A DNA stretch of 10,382 nt. It comes from Actinomycetes bacterium (lineage in GTDB: Bacteria > Actinomycetota > Actinomycetes > Prado026). The position numbers and the translations under genes were made by a program. Numbering within the stretch: the first letter of the stretch is position 1; each line of letters begins with the position of its first letter. The notes beneath the pieces are model-generated. The model saw only the letters and a list, made by a program, of their open reading frames with translations, was not told the origin of the DNA and did not search any database. The stretch is from the NCBI GenBank assembly GCA_025455945.1, contig JALOLN010000081.1, forward strand, positions 1 through 10,382, read 5' to 3'. This document shows positions 1-7,557 of this stretch, piece after piece.

Positions 1-1088
1 AGGAAGGCAGCGCCGAGCTCGCGGACGTCGAGGACCAGGTCGGCCGGGTCGTCGGTGCGCACGCATGTGGCGCCGCCCGCGGCGTCGGCCCGCAGCCGCC
101 AGCGACCGGCGTTCCACGGCGCGAAGGCGTCGGACACCTCGAGGACGACGTCGACGTGCACGGCGTACCGTCGGCCCGTCAGCGCGGCCGGCAGGTCGAC
201 CAGGCGCACGAACAGGGCGTCCTGCAGCACCGGCTGGGCGCGCCGGGGGTCCGCGAGCAGGTGCAGCACCGGGTCGTCCTCGGCGAGGTTGATGTGGACG
301 ACCCGGTCCATGAGGTCGATCCCGAGCAGGAACCGCCAGCAGGCCGCGTGCGCCGCCGGGTCGACGGCGAGGAGCTCGCGGACCCGCACCGTCCCCGAGG
401 CGCTGCCGTCGTGCCAGCTCGGCCTGGTCGCGAACAGGGTGTACCCGCGCACCCCCTCGGCATCCTCGGCGAGGGCGCAGCGCAGCTCGCTGGCGCCCTC
501 GCGCTGGCTGGGCGGATCGTGCAGCGCGCGGGCCCTGCCCTCGCCGACGCGCAGCGGCATGCCGGGCCGGGCGGCGCGCACCGCGGCGTACACGTCCTCG
601 ACGGCGGCCAGGCCGTCAGCGGGGGGCACCAGCCGCAGCCGTAGCCCGTCGTCCACGGGGCCGTCGACGACGGTGCCGGCGCGGGGGACGGTCACCGACA
701 GCCGCCGGCTGGCCAGCCCGTAGCCGTAGCGCCCGTAGATCACCGGCTCGGAGGCCCACAGCACCGCGACTGGCTCGCCGGCGGCCCGGACGTCGTCCAG
801 CTGGCGGCGCATCAGGGCGGTGAGCACTCCTCGTCGCCGGTGCGTCGGGATGACCCCGACCCAGGTGACGCCGGCCGCCGGGAGGCGTCCGCCCGGCACG
901 GCGAGGTCGAAGGTCAAGGCGGCCGCGAGCCCGGCCGCCTCGTCGTCGACGTGGGCCACCAGGGCACGTGGCAGCTCCAGTGCCGGTTCCATGTCGGGCG
1001 CCCAGCTGTAGCCGAACGCCAGCTCGTCGATGCGCTGGACGACGGGCCAGTCGGCTGCGGCGGGCACCGTGATCCGGATCGAGGTCAC
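1..1088 (-). CDS. eis: Eis-like GNAT N-acetyltransferase (3' end cut by window edge)
   Basis: Eis-family proteins transfer acetyl groups from acetyl-CoA to amines; mycobacterial Eis acetylates aminoglycosides at several positions. Here 362 codons are visible, against roughly 400 in the family, so the C-terminus lies off the left edge. Residues 1-150 form the first GNAT domain, with the acetyl-CoA loop VIPTHRRRGVLTALM at about 79-93 and the tail motif IYGRYGYGLASRR near 140. A second GNAT-like domain and an SCP2-like segment follow, which is the Eis order. GTG at 1088 is chosen because an in-frame TAG lies four codons upstream (1100-1098). That TAG is part of TAGACA, a possible -10 hexamer 6 nt before the GTG, suggesting a leaderless transcript. 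It is divergent from the phosphatase gene, 77 bp away. Family assignment is solid; the in vivo substrate is unknown. Confidence 0.85.
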   Translation of the reverse strand, partial: MTSIRITVPAAADWPVVQRIDELAFGYSWAPDMEPALELPRALVAHVDDEAAGLAAALTFDLAVPGGRLPAAGVTWVGVIPTHRRRGVLTALMRRQLDDVRAAGEPVAVLWASEPVIYGRYGYGLASRRLSVTVPRAGTVVDGPVDDGLRLRLVPPADGLAAVEDVYAAVRAARPGMPLRVGEGRARALHDPPSQREGASELRCALAEDAEGVRGYTLFATRPSWHDGSASGTVRVRELLAVDPAAHAACWRFLLGIDLMDRVVHINLAEDDPVLHLLADPRRAQPVLQDALFVRLVDLPAALTGRRYAVHVDVVLEVSDAFAPWNAGRWRLRADAAGGATCVRTDDPADLVLDVRELGAAF

Positions 1089-1094
1089 GGGTCC

Positions 1095-1100
1095 TGTCTA
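1095..1100 (-). promoter_or_regulatory. Possible -10 hexamer of the Eis-like gene
   Basis: TAGACA on the minus strand ends 6 nt before the GTG start. It matches TANNNT except in the last base. No Shine-Dalgarno sequence is visible, so a leaderless start is the simplest reading. This is the weakest of the leaderless promoters in the window. Confidence 0.3.
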
Positions 1101-1152
1101 CTCCGGCTGGGGGGTCTGCCCGCAAGGCCGGGTGGTGGCCCGGGCCGCTCGG

Positions 1153-1158
1153 TAGGGT
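1153..1158 (+). promoter_or_regulatory. -10 hexamer TAGGGT, leaderless promoter of the phosphatase gene
   Basis: TAGGGT matches the TANNNT consensus and ends 7 nt before the ATG at 1166, so transcription should begin at or next to the start codon. No clear -35 element is seen. Confidence 0.5.
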
Positions 1159-1165
1159 CGGGACG

Positions 1166-2275
1166 ATGGCTCTCAGCGGCGCGACCCCCTCCGTGCCGGT
1201 GCGGGTGGCCCGGGTGCTGCGCCGGTCGTGGACCAGGCTGCGCCGCGGGTTCCTCCGGACCGACGGGTTCGCGCTGCTGGTCCTGTCCGCCGCGGCGGTG
1301 GTCCTCGGGCTGCTCACGCGGGGCGCGCCGCAGTGGTTCCCGTCCTCGACCCTCGCCCTCGTCGTCCTGGTCGGGGGGTTCCTGCTGTCGGTGCGCAGCC
1401 TGGTCCTGCTGCTGTTGGTCGTGGGTGGTGTTCTGCTGTGGCAGCTGGACCGGTTGGGACTGGCGGCCGTGCGGCCCGGCAACCTCGTCATCGTCATCGG
1501 CACGGCCGTGGTCGTGCTCCTCGTGGCCAGGTCGAGGGCCGCGGTCGGCGTCCAGGGGCTGCGTGGGGAGTCGATGCTCGTCGACCTGCGCGATCGGCTG
1601 CGCGCCCAGGGCGAGCTGCCCGAGCTGCCCGGCGGATGGCAGGCCGAGGTGGTCATCCGCCCGGCGGGCGGGGCATCGTTCTCGGGGGACTTCGTCGTGT
1701 CCAGCGCGGTGCAGGACGGTCGGGTGCTCGAGGTGGTGCTCGTCGACGTCTCGGGCAAGGGTGTCGACGCGGGGACGCGGGCGCTGCTGCTCTCGGGCGC
1801 GTTCGGCGGGCTGCTCGGGGCGATGCCGGTCGAGGACTTCATGGCGGCCGCGAACGCGTACCTGCTGCGGCAGGGCTGGGAGGACGGGTTCGCCACTGCG
1901 GTGCACGTCGCCATCGACCTGGCGTCCGGGACGTACTGGGTCGCCTCCGCCGGGCACCCCCCGCCCGCCCAGTTCGCGGCCGGGGCCGGCACCTGGCACC
2001 TCGTGTCGCCGGGCGGCACCGCGCTGGGCGTCGTCGAGGAGGCGGAGTACCCGCTCGAGCGAGGTGTGCTGGGCCCGGGCGACGCGCTGCTGCTGTACAC
2101 CGACGGGCTGGTGGAGAAGCCCGGGCGGGACATCTCGGTGGGCATCGACAAGCTGTTGGGGGAGGCGGAGCGGCTGGTCCCCCGGGGCTTCCGGCGTGGG
2201 GCGCGCCGACTCGTCGACGCCGTGCGCACCGGCGAGGGCGACGACCGGGCCCTCGTCCTCCTCTGGCGCCGCTGA
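1166..2275 (+). CDS. Membrane-anchored PP2C/SpoIIE-type serine/threonine phosphatase
   Basis: The 369-aa protein has a basic N-terminus, then about four hydrophobic segments (roughly 36-51, 62-75, 78-93 and 106-121), and a cytoplasmic PP2C/SpoIIE domain from about 155 to the end. Conserved motifs are SGDF (173-176), DVSGKG (194-199), SAGHPPP (261-267), GTALGV (284-289), LLYTDGLVE (309-317) and DDRALVLLW (359-367). Asp175, Asp194, Asp313 and Asp359/360 sit where the family binds its metal ions, so the domain looks active. Family members remove phosphate from anti-sigma-factor antagonists in partner-switching pathways. No anti-sigma or STAS gene is adjacent, so the partner is probably encoded elsewhere. 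There is no extracytoplasmic sensor domain and no obvious PAS or GAF domain, so the input signal is unclear. Confidence 0.9.
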   Translation: MALSGATPSVPVRVARVLRRSWTRLRRGFLRTDGFALLVLSAAAVVLGLLTRGAPQWFPSSTLALVVLVGGFLLSVRSLVLLLLVVGGVLLWQLDRLGLAAVRPGNLVIVIGTAVVVLLVARSRAAVGVQGLRGESMLVDLRDRLRAQGELPELPGGWQAEVVIRPAGGASFSGDFVVSSAVQDGRVLEVVLVDVSGKGVDAGTRALLLSGAFGGLLGAMPVEDFMAAANAYLLRQGWEDGFATAVHVAIDLASGTYWVASAGHPPPAQFAAGAGTWHLVSPGGTALGVVEEAEYPLERGVLGPGDALLLYTDGLVEKPGRDISVGIDKLLGEAERLVPRGFRRGARRLVDAVRTGEGDDRALVLLWRR

Positions 2276-2276
2276 C

Positions 2277-2337
2277 CCGCCACCCCCTCCGGCATCAAGG
2301 GCCCCTTGTGGCGGATAGATCGCGCTGGCGCGCCCTT
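2277..2337 (+). terminator. Stem-loop cluster after the phosphatase gene
   Basis: CCGCCAC (2277-2283) pairs with GTGGCGG (2308-2314), enclosing a second stem CAAGG/CCTTG (2296-2300 with 2304-2308, competing for base 2308). GCCCTT at 2332-2337 can also pair with AAGGGC at 2297-2302, and CGCG/CGCG (2321-2324 with 2329-2332) forms a small hairpin. There is no U-tract, so this is a structural guess at a terminator or an intergenic repeat. It lies in the 150-bp gap before the racemase gene. Confidence 0.35.
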
Positions 2338-2392
2338 CACTTCGGCTCACCTCGGCGTCGGTGCCGGTCCGTGGTCAGGGATCGGCCTCGGC

Positions 2393-2420
2393 TAGCCTCG
2401 CCGCAAGGGGCGGAGAGGGG
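2393..2420 (+). promoter_or_regulatory. -10 hexamer and Shine-Dalgarno of the racemase gene
   Basis: TAGCCT (2393-2398) fits TANNNT. GGAGAGGGG (2412-2420) is a purine-rich ribosome binding site 5 nt before the ATG at 2426. A start near 2405 would give a leader of about 20 nt. This is the only gene in the left part with a leader of this type. Confidence 0.45.
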
Positions 2421-2425
2421 ACGCC

Positions 2426-3637
2426 ATGACCGCGAGCACAGGCACCGGCCAGGCACCAGCTTCCGGGCCACGGCACGGGCCGCTGCATGGGGTCCGCGTC
2501 GTCGAGGTGGCCGGCATCGGGCCCGGGCCCTTCGCGGCCATGCTGCTCGCGGACCTCGGGGCCGACGTCGTGCGCGTGGACCGGCCGGCCCCGTCGTCGG
2601 CGGCGGCCGTCGCCCGGGCGGATGTCGTCAACCGGGGCAAGCGGTCGCTCGCCGTCGACCTCAAGGCCCCGGCCGGGCTGGCCGTCGTGCAGCGCCTCGT
2701 GACCGGCGCCGACGTGCTCGTCGAGGGGTTCCGGCCCGGTGTCATGGAGCGGCTCGGCCTCGGCCCGGACGTGTGCCTGGCCGCCAACCCGCGGCTGGTC
2801 TACGCCCGCATGACCGGCTGGGGGCAGGAGGGCCCCCTGGCCGCCACTGCCGGGCACGACATCGACTACATCGCCCTCACCGGCGCCCTCTGGGCCACCG
2901 GCCGGTCTGACGAGCGCCCGGTGCCGGCGCTCAACCTCGTCGGGGACTACGGCGGTGGGTCGATGTTCCTCGTCCTCGGCATCCTCGCCGCGCTGGTTGA
3001 GCGGTCGACCAGCGCTCGCGGCCAGGTCGTCGACGCCGCCATGGTGGACGGCGTGGCGGTGCTCACGACGATGTTCACGGCGCTGCGCCGGATGGGCGTG
3101 TGGCGCGACCAGCGGGGCGCCAACCTCTTCGACACCGGGGCACCGTTCTACGAGGTGTACGAGTGCGCGGACGGCCGCTACCTCGCGGTCGGGGCGCTGG
3201 AGCACCAGTTCTACGTCGAGCTGGTCAACCGCACCGGGTTCCGGGCCGGCCAGGACGACGCCGTCCGGCTGGCCCAGGGCGCGCCCGACGACTGGCCGGC
3301 CGCGAAGGAGGAGTGGGCGGCGCTGTTCCGCACCCGGACGAGGGACGAGTGGGCGGCGCTGCTCGGGGAGACCGACGCGTGCGCCCAGCCGGTCCTCGAC
3401 TGGACCGAGGCGCTGGAGCACCCGCACCTGCGCGCCCGCGGCACGTACACGACCGTGGACGGCGTCCAGCAGCCGGCCCCCGCTCCCCGCTTCGACCGGA
3501 CGTCGACCGCCGTGCGCCACGGCCCCCCTGCGCCGGGCGAGCACACCCTCGAGGTACTCGCCGAGCTCGGGTTCCCGACCGACGAGGCCGAGCGGCTGCT
3601 GGCCGACGGTGCGGTCAGCCAGGCCCCGCCGCCCTGA
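2426..3637 (+). CDS. mcr: Alpha-methylacyl-CoA racemase-like enzyme (CaiB/BaiF, family III CoA-transferase fold)
   Basis: A cytoplasmic enzyme of 403 aa, of the family that interconverts (2R)- and (2S)-2-methylacyl-CoA thioesters so that branched-chain or sterol side-chain acids can enter beta-oxidation. The core starts near residue 19 ([20 protein letters not shown]). Residues equivalent to the M. tuberculosis Mcr active site are in place at a constant offset of 18: Arg109, His144 ([13 protein letters not shown]), Asp174 ([10 protein letters not shown]) and Glu259 (GALEHQFY). The Asp is shared with formyl-CoA transferases, but the His/Asp/Glu set and surrounding sequence favour racemase. The N-terminus is about 18 residues longer than in Mcr; a Shine-Dalgarno sequence 5 nt upstream supports the ATG at 2426. 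It overlaps the convergent toroid gene by 23 bp. True substrate is inferred. Confidence 0.87.
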   Translation: MTASTGTGQAPASGPRHGPLHGVRVVEVAGIGPGPFAAMLLADLGADVVRVDRPAPSSAAAVARADVVNRGKRSLAVDLKAPAGLAVVQRLVTGADVLVEGFRPGVMERLGLGPDVCLAANPRLVYARMTGWGQEGPLAATAGHDIDYIALTGALWATGRSDERPVPALNLVGDYGGGSMFLVLGILAALVERSTSARGQVVDAAMVDGVAVLTTMFTALRRMGVWRDQRGANLFDTGAPFYEVYECADGRYLAVGALEHQFYVELVNRTGFRAGQDDAVRLAQGAPDDWPAAKEEWAALFRTRTRDEWAALLGETDACAQPVLDWTEALEHPHLRARGTYTTVDGVQQPAPAPRFDRTSTAVRHGPPAPGEHTLEVLAELGFPTDEAERLLADGAVSQAPPP

Positions 3638-4637
3638 GCACGGCGCAGGCGCGCAGGGTGACCCACTTCGACGGCCGACCCTGCCTCTCGACGTCGACGG
3701 TCGTCTTGCCGTTGTAGGCGTACTGGTTGCGCCACCGGCCGTCCCCATCCTGCAGGGACAGCAGCCACTCCAGCGCCGGGACCAGCCGCGGGTCGTGGGC
3801 GTGGCCGAGCTCGGCCAGCACCTCGAGCACCTGCAGGACGTCGGTGACGTAGCCGGAGGGGAAGCCCGGACGGAACCACGAGCGGGAGGGCACCGTGTTG
3901 CCCCAGCCCATCGGGTAGTCGGCGCGGGCGGGGTCGGTGGAGAGGAGGAACTCGACACCGGCGGTCACCGCGGCCGTGACCCGCGGCGTGCGCCGCTCGG
4001 GCGGGATGCGGGCCAGGCCGAGCAGCTCCTTCACCGCCCCCCAGGCGCACGGGCGGCCCTCGTTCGCGGCACAGGCGAACCCCGGTCCGCAGGTCCCGGA
4101 GGCGTACCACCGGTCGACGTCCTCGCCGAGGATGGTCCGCGCCGCCCAGTCGACGGCCGCCTGCAGCCGTGGGTCGTCGAGCCGGCCGAACCCGACCAGC
4201 GCCCGCACCAGGTTGCCGTTGAGGCAGTGGATGACGGCGGACGGCGGTGGGTGGCGCTCCCGGGACCCACCGGCAGCCCCCAGGCCGCCGGACGACGTGG
4301 GGCACCAGGTGAGCACGTACTCGCAGGCCCGCTGGATCCGCTCGTCGTCAGGGTCGGCGCCGAGCTGGTCGAGGAAGACGACCTGCCACACCGTGCCGGT
4401 GTACTTCGGGCCGTAGCCCGGGCCGGGGCGCTGCCACCAGCCCGCGGGGTCCTGCGCGGCCAGGATGGCCCGGATGGGGTCCACGGCCATCGCCGCGGCC
4501 CGGGCCTCGACGACGTCGGCCGCGTCGGGGGGACGCCCCTCCAGCCGCTGCAGCGCGGCGGCCCTCACCGCCGGGTCTGCCGGCTCCAGCAACCAGGGGA
4601 CCGGGTCACCGCGCAGCCGGTCGCGCCAACCGGGCAC
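3615..4637 (-). CDS. Uncharacterised alpha/alpha-toroid (prenyltransferase/squalene-oxidase repeat-like) protein
   Basis: The 340-aa soluble protein is built of helical repeats of the terpene-cyclase/prenyltransferase toroid type: [18 protein letters not shown] (15-32), [16 protein letters not shown] (78-93), [20 protein letters not shown] (138-157), then GGRW-like repeats ending in [13 protein letters not shown] (292-304) and [15 protein letters not shown] (321-335). I recall relatives labelled 'squalene oxidase repeat' or, misleadingly, 'nitrogen fixation protein NifH'; it has no P-loop and is not NifH. No DXDD cyclase motif is visible. Seven Cys (105, 112, 138, 183, 189, 197, 331) and nearby His could bind metal, but this is not shown. 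The GTG at 4637 is chosen because TACGAT lies 6 nt upstream. A longer reading frame to 4904 would run through ung and is rejected. Function unknown. Confidence 0.8.
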   Translation of the reverse strand: MPGWRDRLRGDPVPWLLEPADPAVRAAALQRLEGRPPDAADVVEARAAAMAVDPIRAILAAQDPAGWWQRPGPGYGPKYTGTVWQVVFLDQLGADPDDERIQRACEYVLTWCPTSSGGLGAAGGSRERHPPPSAVIHCLNGNLVRALVGFGRLDDPRLQAAVDWAARTILGEDVDRWYASGTCGPGFACAANEGRPCAWGAVKELLGLARIPPERRTPRVTAAVTAGVEFLLSTDPARADYPMGWGNTVPSRSWFRPGFPSGYVTDVLQVLEVLAELGHAHDPRLVPALEWLLSLQDGDGRWRNQYAYNGKTTVDVERQGRPSKWVTLRACAVLRAAGPG

Positions 4638-4643
4638 GCGCTC

Positions 4644-4672
4644 ATCGTAGGACGACGCCGTGCCCGTAGGGT
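4644..4672. promoter_or_regulatory. Interlocked divergent promoters of the toroid gene and ung
   Basis: On the minus strand TACGAT (4649-4644) ends 6 nt before the toroid GTG at 4637. On the plus strand TAGGGT (4667-4672) ends 7 nt before the ung GTG at 4680. The two -10 hexamers are separated by exactly 17 bp, so each lies where the other promoter's -35 box would be. Neither resembles a -35 consensus. Polymerase should be able to bind only one direction at a time. Confidence 0.5.
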
Positions 4673-4679
4673 CGGCGTC

Positions 4680-5363
4680 GTGCCGCCGCGCCCGCTCGCC
4701 GAGCTCGTCGACCCGGGATGGGCACGGGCCCTCGGACCAGTGGCGGACCGGATCGCCGCCATGGGGCAGTTCCTCCGTGCCGAGGTCGCGGCTGGCCGCG
4801 GGTACCTCCCGGCGGGGGAGCATGTCCTGCGCGCGTTCACCCAGCCCCTCGACGCCGTCCGGGTGCTCGTCGTCGGGCAGGACCCCTACCCCACGCCGGG
4901 TCACCCCGTCGGCCTGTCGTTCTCCGTCTCGCCCCAGACCCGGCCGCTGCCGCGCTCCTTGCAGAACATCGTCCGGGAGTACGTCGACGACCTGGGCCTG
5001 CCACCGCCGCGCACCGGCGACCTCAGCGTCTGGGCCGAGCGCGGGGTGCTGCTGCTCAACCGGGTCCTCACGGTGCAGCCCGGCCTGCCCGGCTCACACC
5101 GCGGCAAGGGGTGGGAGCCGGTCACCGAGTGCGCCATCGACGCCCTGGTCGCCCGGGGCGGTCCCCTGGTCGCGGTGCTGTGGGGCCGCGACGCGCAGTC
5201 GCTGCGCCCGCACCTCGGCGCCGTGCCCGTCGTGGCCAGCGCGCACCCGAGCCCGATGTCCGCCGACCGTGGCTTCTTCGGTTCGCGTCCGTTCAGCCGG
5301 GTCAACGCGCTGCTCGCCCAACAGGGCGCACCGCCGGTCGACTGGCGTCTGCCGGCCGGGTGA
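4680..5363 (+). CDS. ung: Uracil-DNA glycosylase, family 1
   Basis: Removes uracil from DNA by cutting the N-glycosidic bond, starting base excision repair of deaminated cytosine. Length (227 aa) is normal for the family. The catalytic water-activating loop [17 protein letters not shown] lies at 66-82 with Asp68; uracil-binding Asn127 is in [12 protein letters not shown]; His189 begins the minor-groove loop [21 protein letters not shown], positions 189-209. The His of the textbook GQDPYH motif is Pro here, as in other actinobacterial Ung proteins I recall, so it does not imply loss of activity. GTG at 4680 is chosen over upstream in-frame codons because it follows TAGGGT by 7 nt and gives the usual N-terminus. 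The MFS gene begins 17 nt after its stop. Confidence 0.95.
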   Translation: MPPRPLAELVDPGWARALGPVADRIAAMGQFLRAEVAAGRGYLPAGEHVLRAFTQPLDAVRVLVVGQDPYPTPGHPVGLSFSVSPQTRPLPRSLQNIVREYVDDLGLPPPRTGDLSVWAERGVLLLNRVLTVQPGLPGSHRGKGWEPVTECAIDALVARGGPLVAVLWGRDAQSLRPHLGAVPVVASAHPSPMSADRGFFGSRPFSRVNALLAQQGAPPVDWRLPAG

Positions 5364-5368
5364 CCTGG

Positions 5369-5374
5369 CAGGAT
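5369..5374 (+). promoter_or_regulatory. -10-like hexamer CAGGAT before the MFS gene
   Basis: CAGGAT keeps the key A at position 2 and T at position 6 and ends 6 nt before the GTG at 5381. It suggests a leaderless transcript of its own inside the 17-bp ung-MFS gap, although read-through from ung is also possible. Confidence 0.35.
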
Positions 5375-5380
5375 CGGGGG

Positions 5381-6619
5381 GTGCGCCAACGCACGCCGCT
5401 GGTCCTGCTGGAGTCGGCCAACCTGCTCAGCGGCGTGTCGAACGCCCTCGTCGTCGTGGCGGTCCCGTGGCTGATCCTCGAGCGCGGCGGGACGGCCGCG
5501 GCCGCGGGGCTGGCCGGGGCCCTGGCCGGGCTGCCGGGAATCGTCGTGTCGCCGCTCGCCGGGGCGCTGGTCGACCGGCTCGGCCGGCGGACGGTGTCGA
5601 TCGGCTCGGACCTGCTCAGCGCGCTGTCGGTCGTGCTCTTCCCGCTGCTCGACCTCGTCGGCCGGCTGGACGTGGGCCTCATCCTCTGGCTCACCGTCCT
5701 CGGCGCCGCGTTCGACCCGGCGGGCTACACCGCGCGCAAGTCCCTCATCCCGGACGTCGTCCGGGCGTCGGGCAGCAACCTGGACGACGTCAACGGGGTG
5801 CACGAGGGCCTGCTCGCGGCCGGCTGGGTCGTCGGGCCTGCGGTCGCGGCCCTGACGATCGCCACCGTGGGCGCCGTGCAGACGATGTGGGTCGCCGGTG
5901 TGGCGTTCCTGGTGGCGGCGGCAGCCGTGTGGGCGCTCGGCGTCCCCAACCGGGCCCGGACGGACGACGGCGGGGAGCCAGCGGACACCCGAGGCTCGGT
6001 GTGGTCGTTCGCCGTCGGTGGGCTGCGCGCCCTGGTCGCGGACCGGCCGGTGTGGATCCTGACCCTCGCGGTGGCGGTGCTGTCCCTCATCTACCTGCCG
6101 ACGGAGAGCGTGCTGCTCCCGGTCCACTTCGAGGCGCAGGACCAGCCGGGTGGGTTCGGCCTCGTGCTCAGCGCACTGGCCGCGGGCGGCATGGTCGGCT
6201 CGTTCGGCTACGGCTGGCTGGCCGCGCGGATGAGCAGGTACCGGATCTCGACGGTTTTCCTCAGCGCCGCGTGCGTCGCCTACCTGCCGATGGCACTGCT
6301 GCCCCCGACCCCGGTCATGCTCGGCGCGGCCTTCCTGCTCGGCCTGGCCTGGGGGCCGATGAGCCCGCTGCTCAACGCGCTGGTCCAGGACCGCTTCCCG
6401 GCCGACCAGCACGGCCGCGTGTACGGGGTCCAGCAGGCGCTGTTCTACGCCGCGCCGCCGCTGGGTCAGCTGCTCGCGGGGGTGGCGGTGGTGTCGTTTG
6501 GTGTCCGCGCGGTGTTCCTCGCGCTCGCGGCCGCCATGGTGGTCACGGCAGCAGTCGTGGACCTGCTGCCGTCGCTGCGGGGCTTGGACACCACGCCGGC
6601 TGAGAGGATGCCGGGATGA
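5381..6619 (+). CDS. MFS transporter, MFS_3/EntS-like exporter family
   Basis: A 412-aa inner-membrane protein with about 12 hydrophobic segments split by a hydrophilic central loop (190-208, rich in Asp, Arg and Gly). The cytoplasmic loop 2-3 signature PLAGALVDRLGRR is at 58-70. RVYGVQQALFYAAPPLGQLL (346-365) matches the second-half signature of MFS_3-type drug or siderophore exporters. Such proteins act by proton antiport; the substrate cannot be read from sequence. GTG at 5381 is chosen because it lies just before the first hydrophobic segment and 6 nt after CAGGAT; the frame stays open further upstream only as a shadow of ung. Its TGA overlaps the next ATG (ATGA, 6616-6619), so the VOC gene may be translationally coupled. 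Confidence 0.88.
   Translation: MRQRTPLVLLESANLLSGVSNALVVVAVPWLILERGGTAAAAGLAGALAGLPGIVVSPLAGALVDRLGRRTVSIGSDLLSALSVVLFPLLDLVGRLDVGLILWLTVLGAAFDPAGYTARKSLIPDVVRASGSNLDDVNGVHEGLLAAGWVVGPAVAALTIATVGAVQTMWVAGVAFLVAAAAVWALGVPNRARTDDGGEPADTRGSVWSFAVGGLRALVADRPVWILTLAVAVLSLIYLPTESVLLPVHFEAQDQPGGFGLVLSALAAGGMVGSFGYGWLAARMSRYRISTVFLSAACVAYLPMALLPPTPVMLGAAFLLGLAWGPMSPLLNALVQDRFPADQHGRVYGVQQALFYAAPPLGQLLAGVAVVSFGVRAVFLALAAAMVVTAAVVDLLPSLRGLDTTPAERMPG
6604..6609 (+). promoter_or_regulatory. -10-like hexamer GAGGAT before the VOC gene
   Basis: GAGGAT lies within the last codons of the MFS gene and ends 6 nt before the ATG at 6616. It has the conserved A2 and T6. It could equally act as a weak Shine-Dalgarno sequence (GAGGA) for coupled translation, so the promoter call is tentative. 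Confidence 0.25.
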
Positions 6620-7395
6620 GCATCCGAACCTCCCCGTGGCCCGCCGGCGTGCCCTGCTGGGTGGATCTCACCGTTCCCGACGTCGCGGCGGCCAAGGCGT
6701 TCTACGCCTCCGTGCTGGGCTGGTCCTACGCCGACACCGAGGCCGAGTACGGCGGGTACGCCATCGCTCAGGTGCGTGGCACCGCCGCAGCCGGCATCGG
6801 ACCCACCATGCAGGACGGCGCCCCCGCCGCCTGGACGCTGTACCTGGCCAGCGACGACGCGGATGCCTCCGCCGCCGCCGTCGTGGCCGCTGGGGGCACG
6901 GTGCTGCTGCCGCCCGGCGACGTCGGTCCGCTCGGCCGCATGCTGGTCGCGGCCGACCCCTCCGGCGCGGTCTTCGGGGTGTGGCAGGCCGGCACGCACG
7001 TCGGGGCCGGCGTCGTCAACGAGCCCGGTGGACTCACCTGGGAGGACCTGCGCTCCTCCGACCCGGACGCCGCCCGTGCCTTCTACACCGCCGTCTTCGG
7101 CTATCACAGCGAGGCGGTCCCGATGGCCGGCCCGGACTACGCGACGTTCGCGCTCGCCGAAGTTGCGCAGACCCCGCTCGGCGGCATCGGCGGGATGATG
7201 GGGATCCCAGGCATGCCCTCGCACTGGCTGGTGTACTTCGGGGTCGCCGACGCCGGGAGCGCCGCTGCGGCGGCCGGGGACGCCGGCGGCGCCGTCCTGG
7301 CGCCCGTGTTCGACACCCCGTACGGCCGGATGGCGGGGCTGGTGGACCCGGCCGGTGCGGTCTTCTGGGTGGTCGAGACGTCGGGGAGCGGGTGA
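6616..7395 (+). CDS. Two-domain VOC (glyoxalase/bleomycin-resistance-like) protein
   Basis: The 259-aa protein has two tandem vicinal-oxygen-chelate domains. Domain 1 (about 12-124) starts VPCWVDLTVPDVAAAKAFY and ends SGAVFGVWQ. Domain 2 (about 138-255) starts GGLTWEDLRSSDPDAARAFY and ends AGAVFWVVE. This layout matches actinobacterial proteins related to M. tuberculosis Rv0577 (TB27.3/CFP30B). The usual first metal-binding His of each domain is absent: Asp17 and Glu143/Asp144 follow a Trp instead. Classical glyoxalase I activity is therefore doubtful and the role is unknown. The ATG at 6616 overlaps the MFS stop. Its last codons and its TGA (7393-7395) fall inside the degenerate tRNA-Gly-like sequence described separately. 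Confidence 0.85.
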   Translation: MSIRTSPWPAGVPCWVDLTVPDVAAAKAFYASVLGWSYADTEAEYGGYAIAQVRGTAAAGIGPTMQDGAPAAWTLYLASDDADASAAAVVAAGGTVLLPPGDVGPLGRMLVAADPSGAVFGVWQAGTHVGAGVVNEPGGLTWEDLRSSDPDAARAFYTAVFGYHSEAVPMAGPDYATFALAEVAQTPLGGIGGMMGIPGMPSHWLVYFGVADAGSAAAAAGDAGGAVLAPVFDTPYGRMAGLVDPAGAVFWVVETSGSG

Positions 7396-7424
7396 CGTGG
7401 GTCGAACCCCCACGGCCGACCTGG
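7386..7424 (-). repeat. Degenerate copy of a tRNA-Gly 3' end (possible old att remnant)
   Basis: Read on the minus strand this 39-bp stretch aligns without gaps to the tRNA-Gly(TCC) 3' fragment at 8405-8443, with 29 of 39 identical. Eight of the ten differences are transitions. The acceptor-like block CGTCACCCGCTC and the T-loop core GGGTTCGA are kept, but the T-stem no longer pairs in the tRNA register. It overlaps the end of the VOC gene. It is not a functional tRNA. Confidence 0.5.
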
Positions 7425-7449
7425 CGGCTCGATCTGCCGCTGCGGGGGT
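7406..7449 (+). terminator. Nested stem-loop after the VOC gene
   Basis: An outer stem ACCCCC/GGGGGT (7406-7411 with 7444-7449) encloses GCGGC/GCCGC (7424-7428 with 7436-7440) around a 7-nt loop TCGATCT. It lies 11-54 nt after the VOC stop, a suitable place for a terminator, but there is no U-tract. Confidence 0.35.
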
Positions 7450-7452
7450 GAG

Positions 7453-7458
7453 TACGCT
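7453..7458 (+). promoter_or_regulatory. Candidate -10 hexamer TACGCT for the GNAT gene
   Basis: TACGCT fits TANNNT and is the best hexamer in the 174-bp gap. It would give a leader of about 105 nt before the ATG at 7570, unlike the leaderless genes to the left. Confidence 0.25.
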
Positions 7459-7557
7459 CGTCCGATCGACGGCGCTCGGAGTCTGCAGCGTGCCGACACG
7501 AGGGCGAGTGCACAGTCGGTCGTCGCATCGTCACTGCCGCACGGAGATGCTCACCTC

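Noticed and set aside
616..2340. A 574-codon open frame on the minus strand
   Set aside because: It lies opposite the phosphatase gene and in another frame of the Eis-like gene; it is rich in Arg, Ser and Pro with no motif, typical of antisense frames in GC-rich DNA.
4875..4895. Pro instead of His in the Ung GQDPYH motif as a loss-of-function sign
   Set aside because: The catalytic Asp68, Asn127 and His189 are intact, and the [10 protein letters not shown] form is, to my knowledge, normal for actinobacterial Ung.
3615..4904. A longer, 429-codon version of the toroid gene
   Set aside because: The extra N-terminus would overlap ung in antisense, and a TACGAT hexamer 6 nt before the GTG at 4637 fits a start there.
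2955..5363. An 802-codon open frame on the plus strand ending at the ung stop
   Set aside because: Most of it is a shadow of the racemase gene and the antisense of the toroid gene. Only the part from 4680 has recognisable (Ung) sequence and a promoter-linked start.
7397..7413. A T-arm-like hairpin suggesting a complete tRNA
   Set aside because: The stem GTGGG/CCCAC is out of register with the acceptor block and no D-arm or anticodon arm is present; only a degenerate remnant can be argued.
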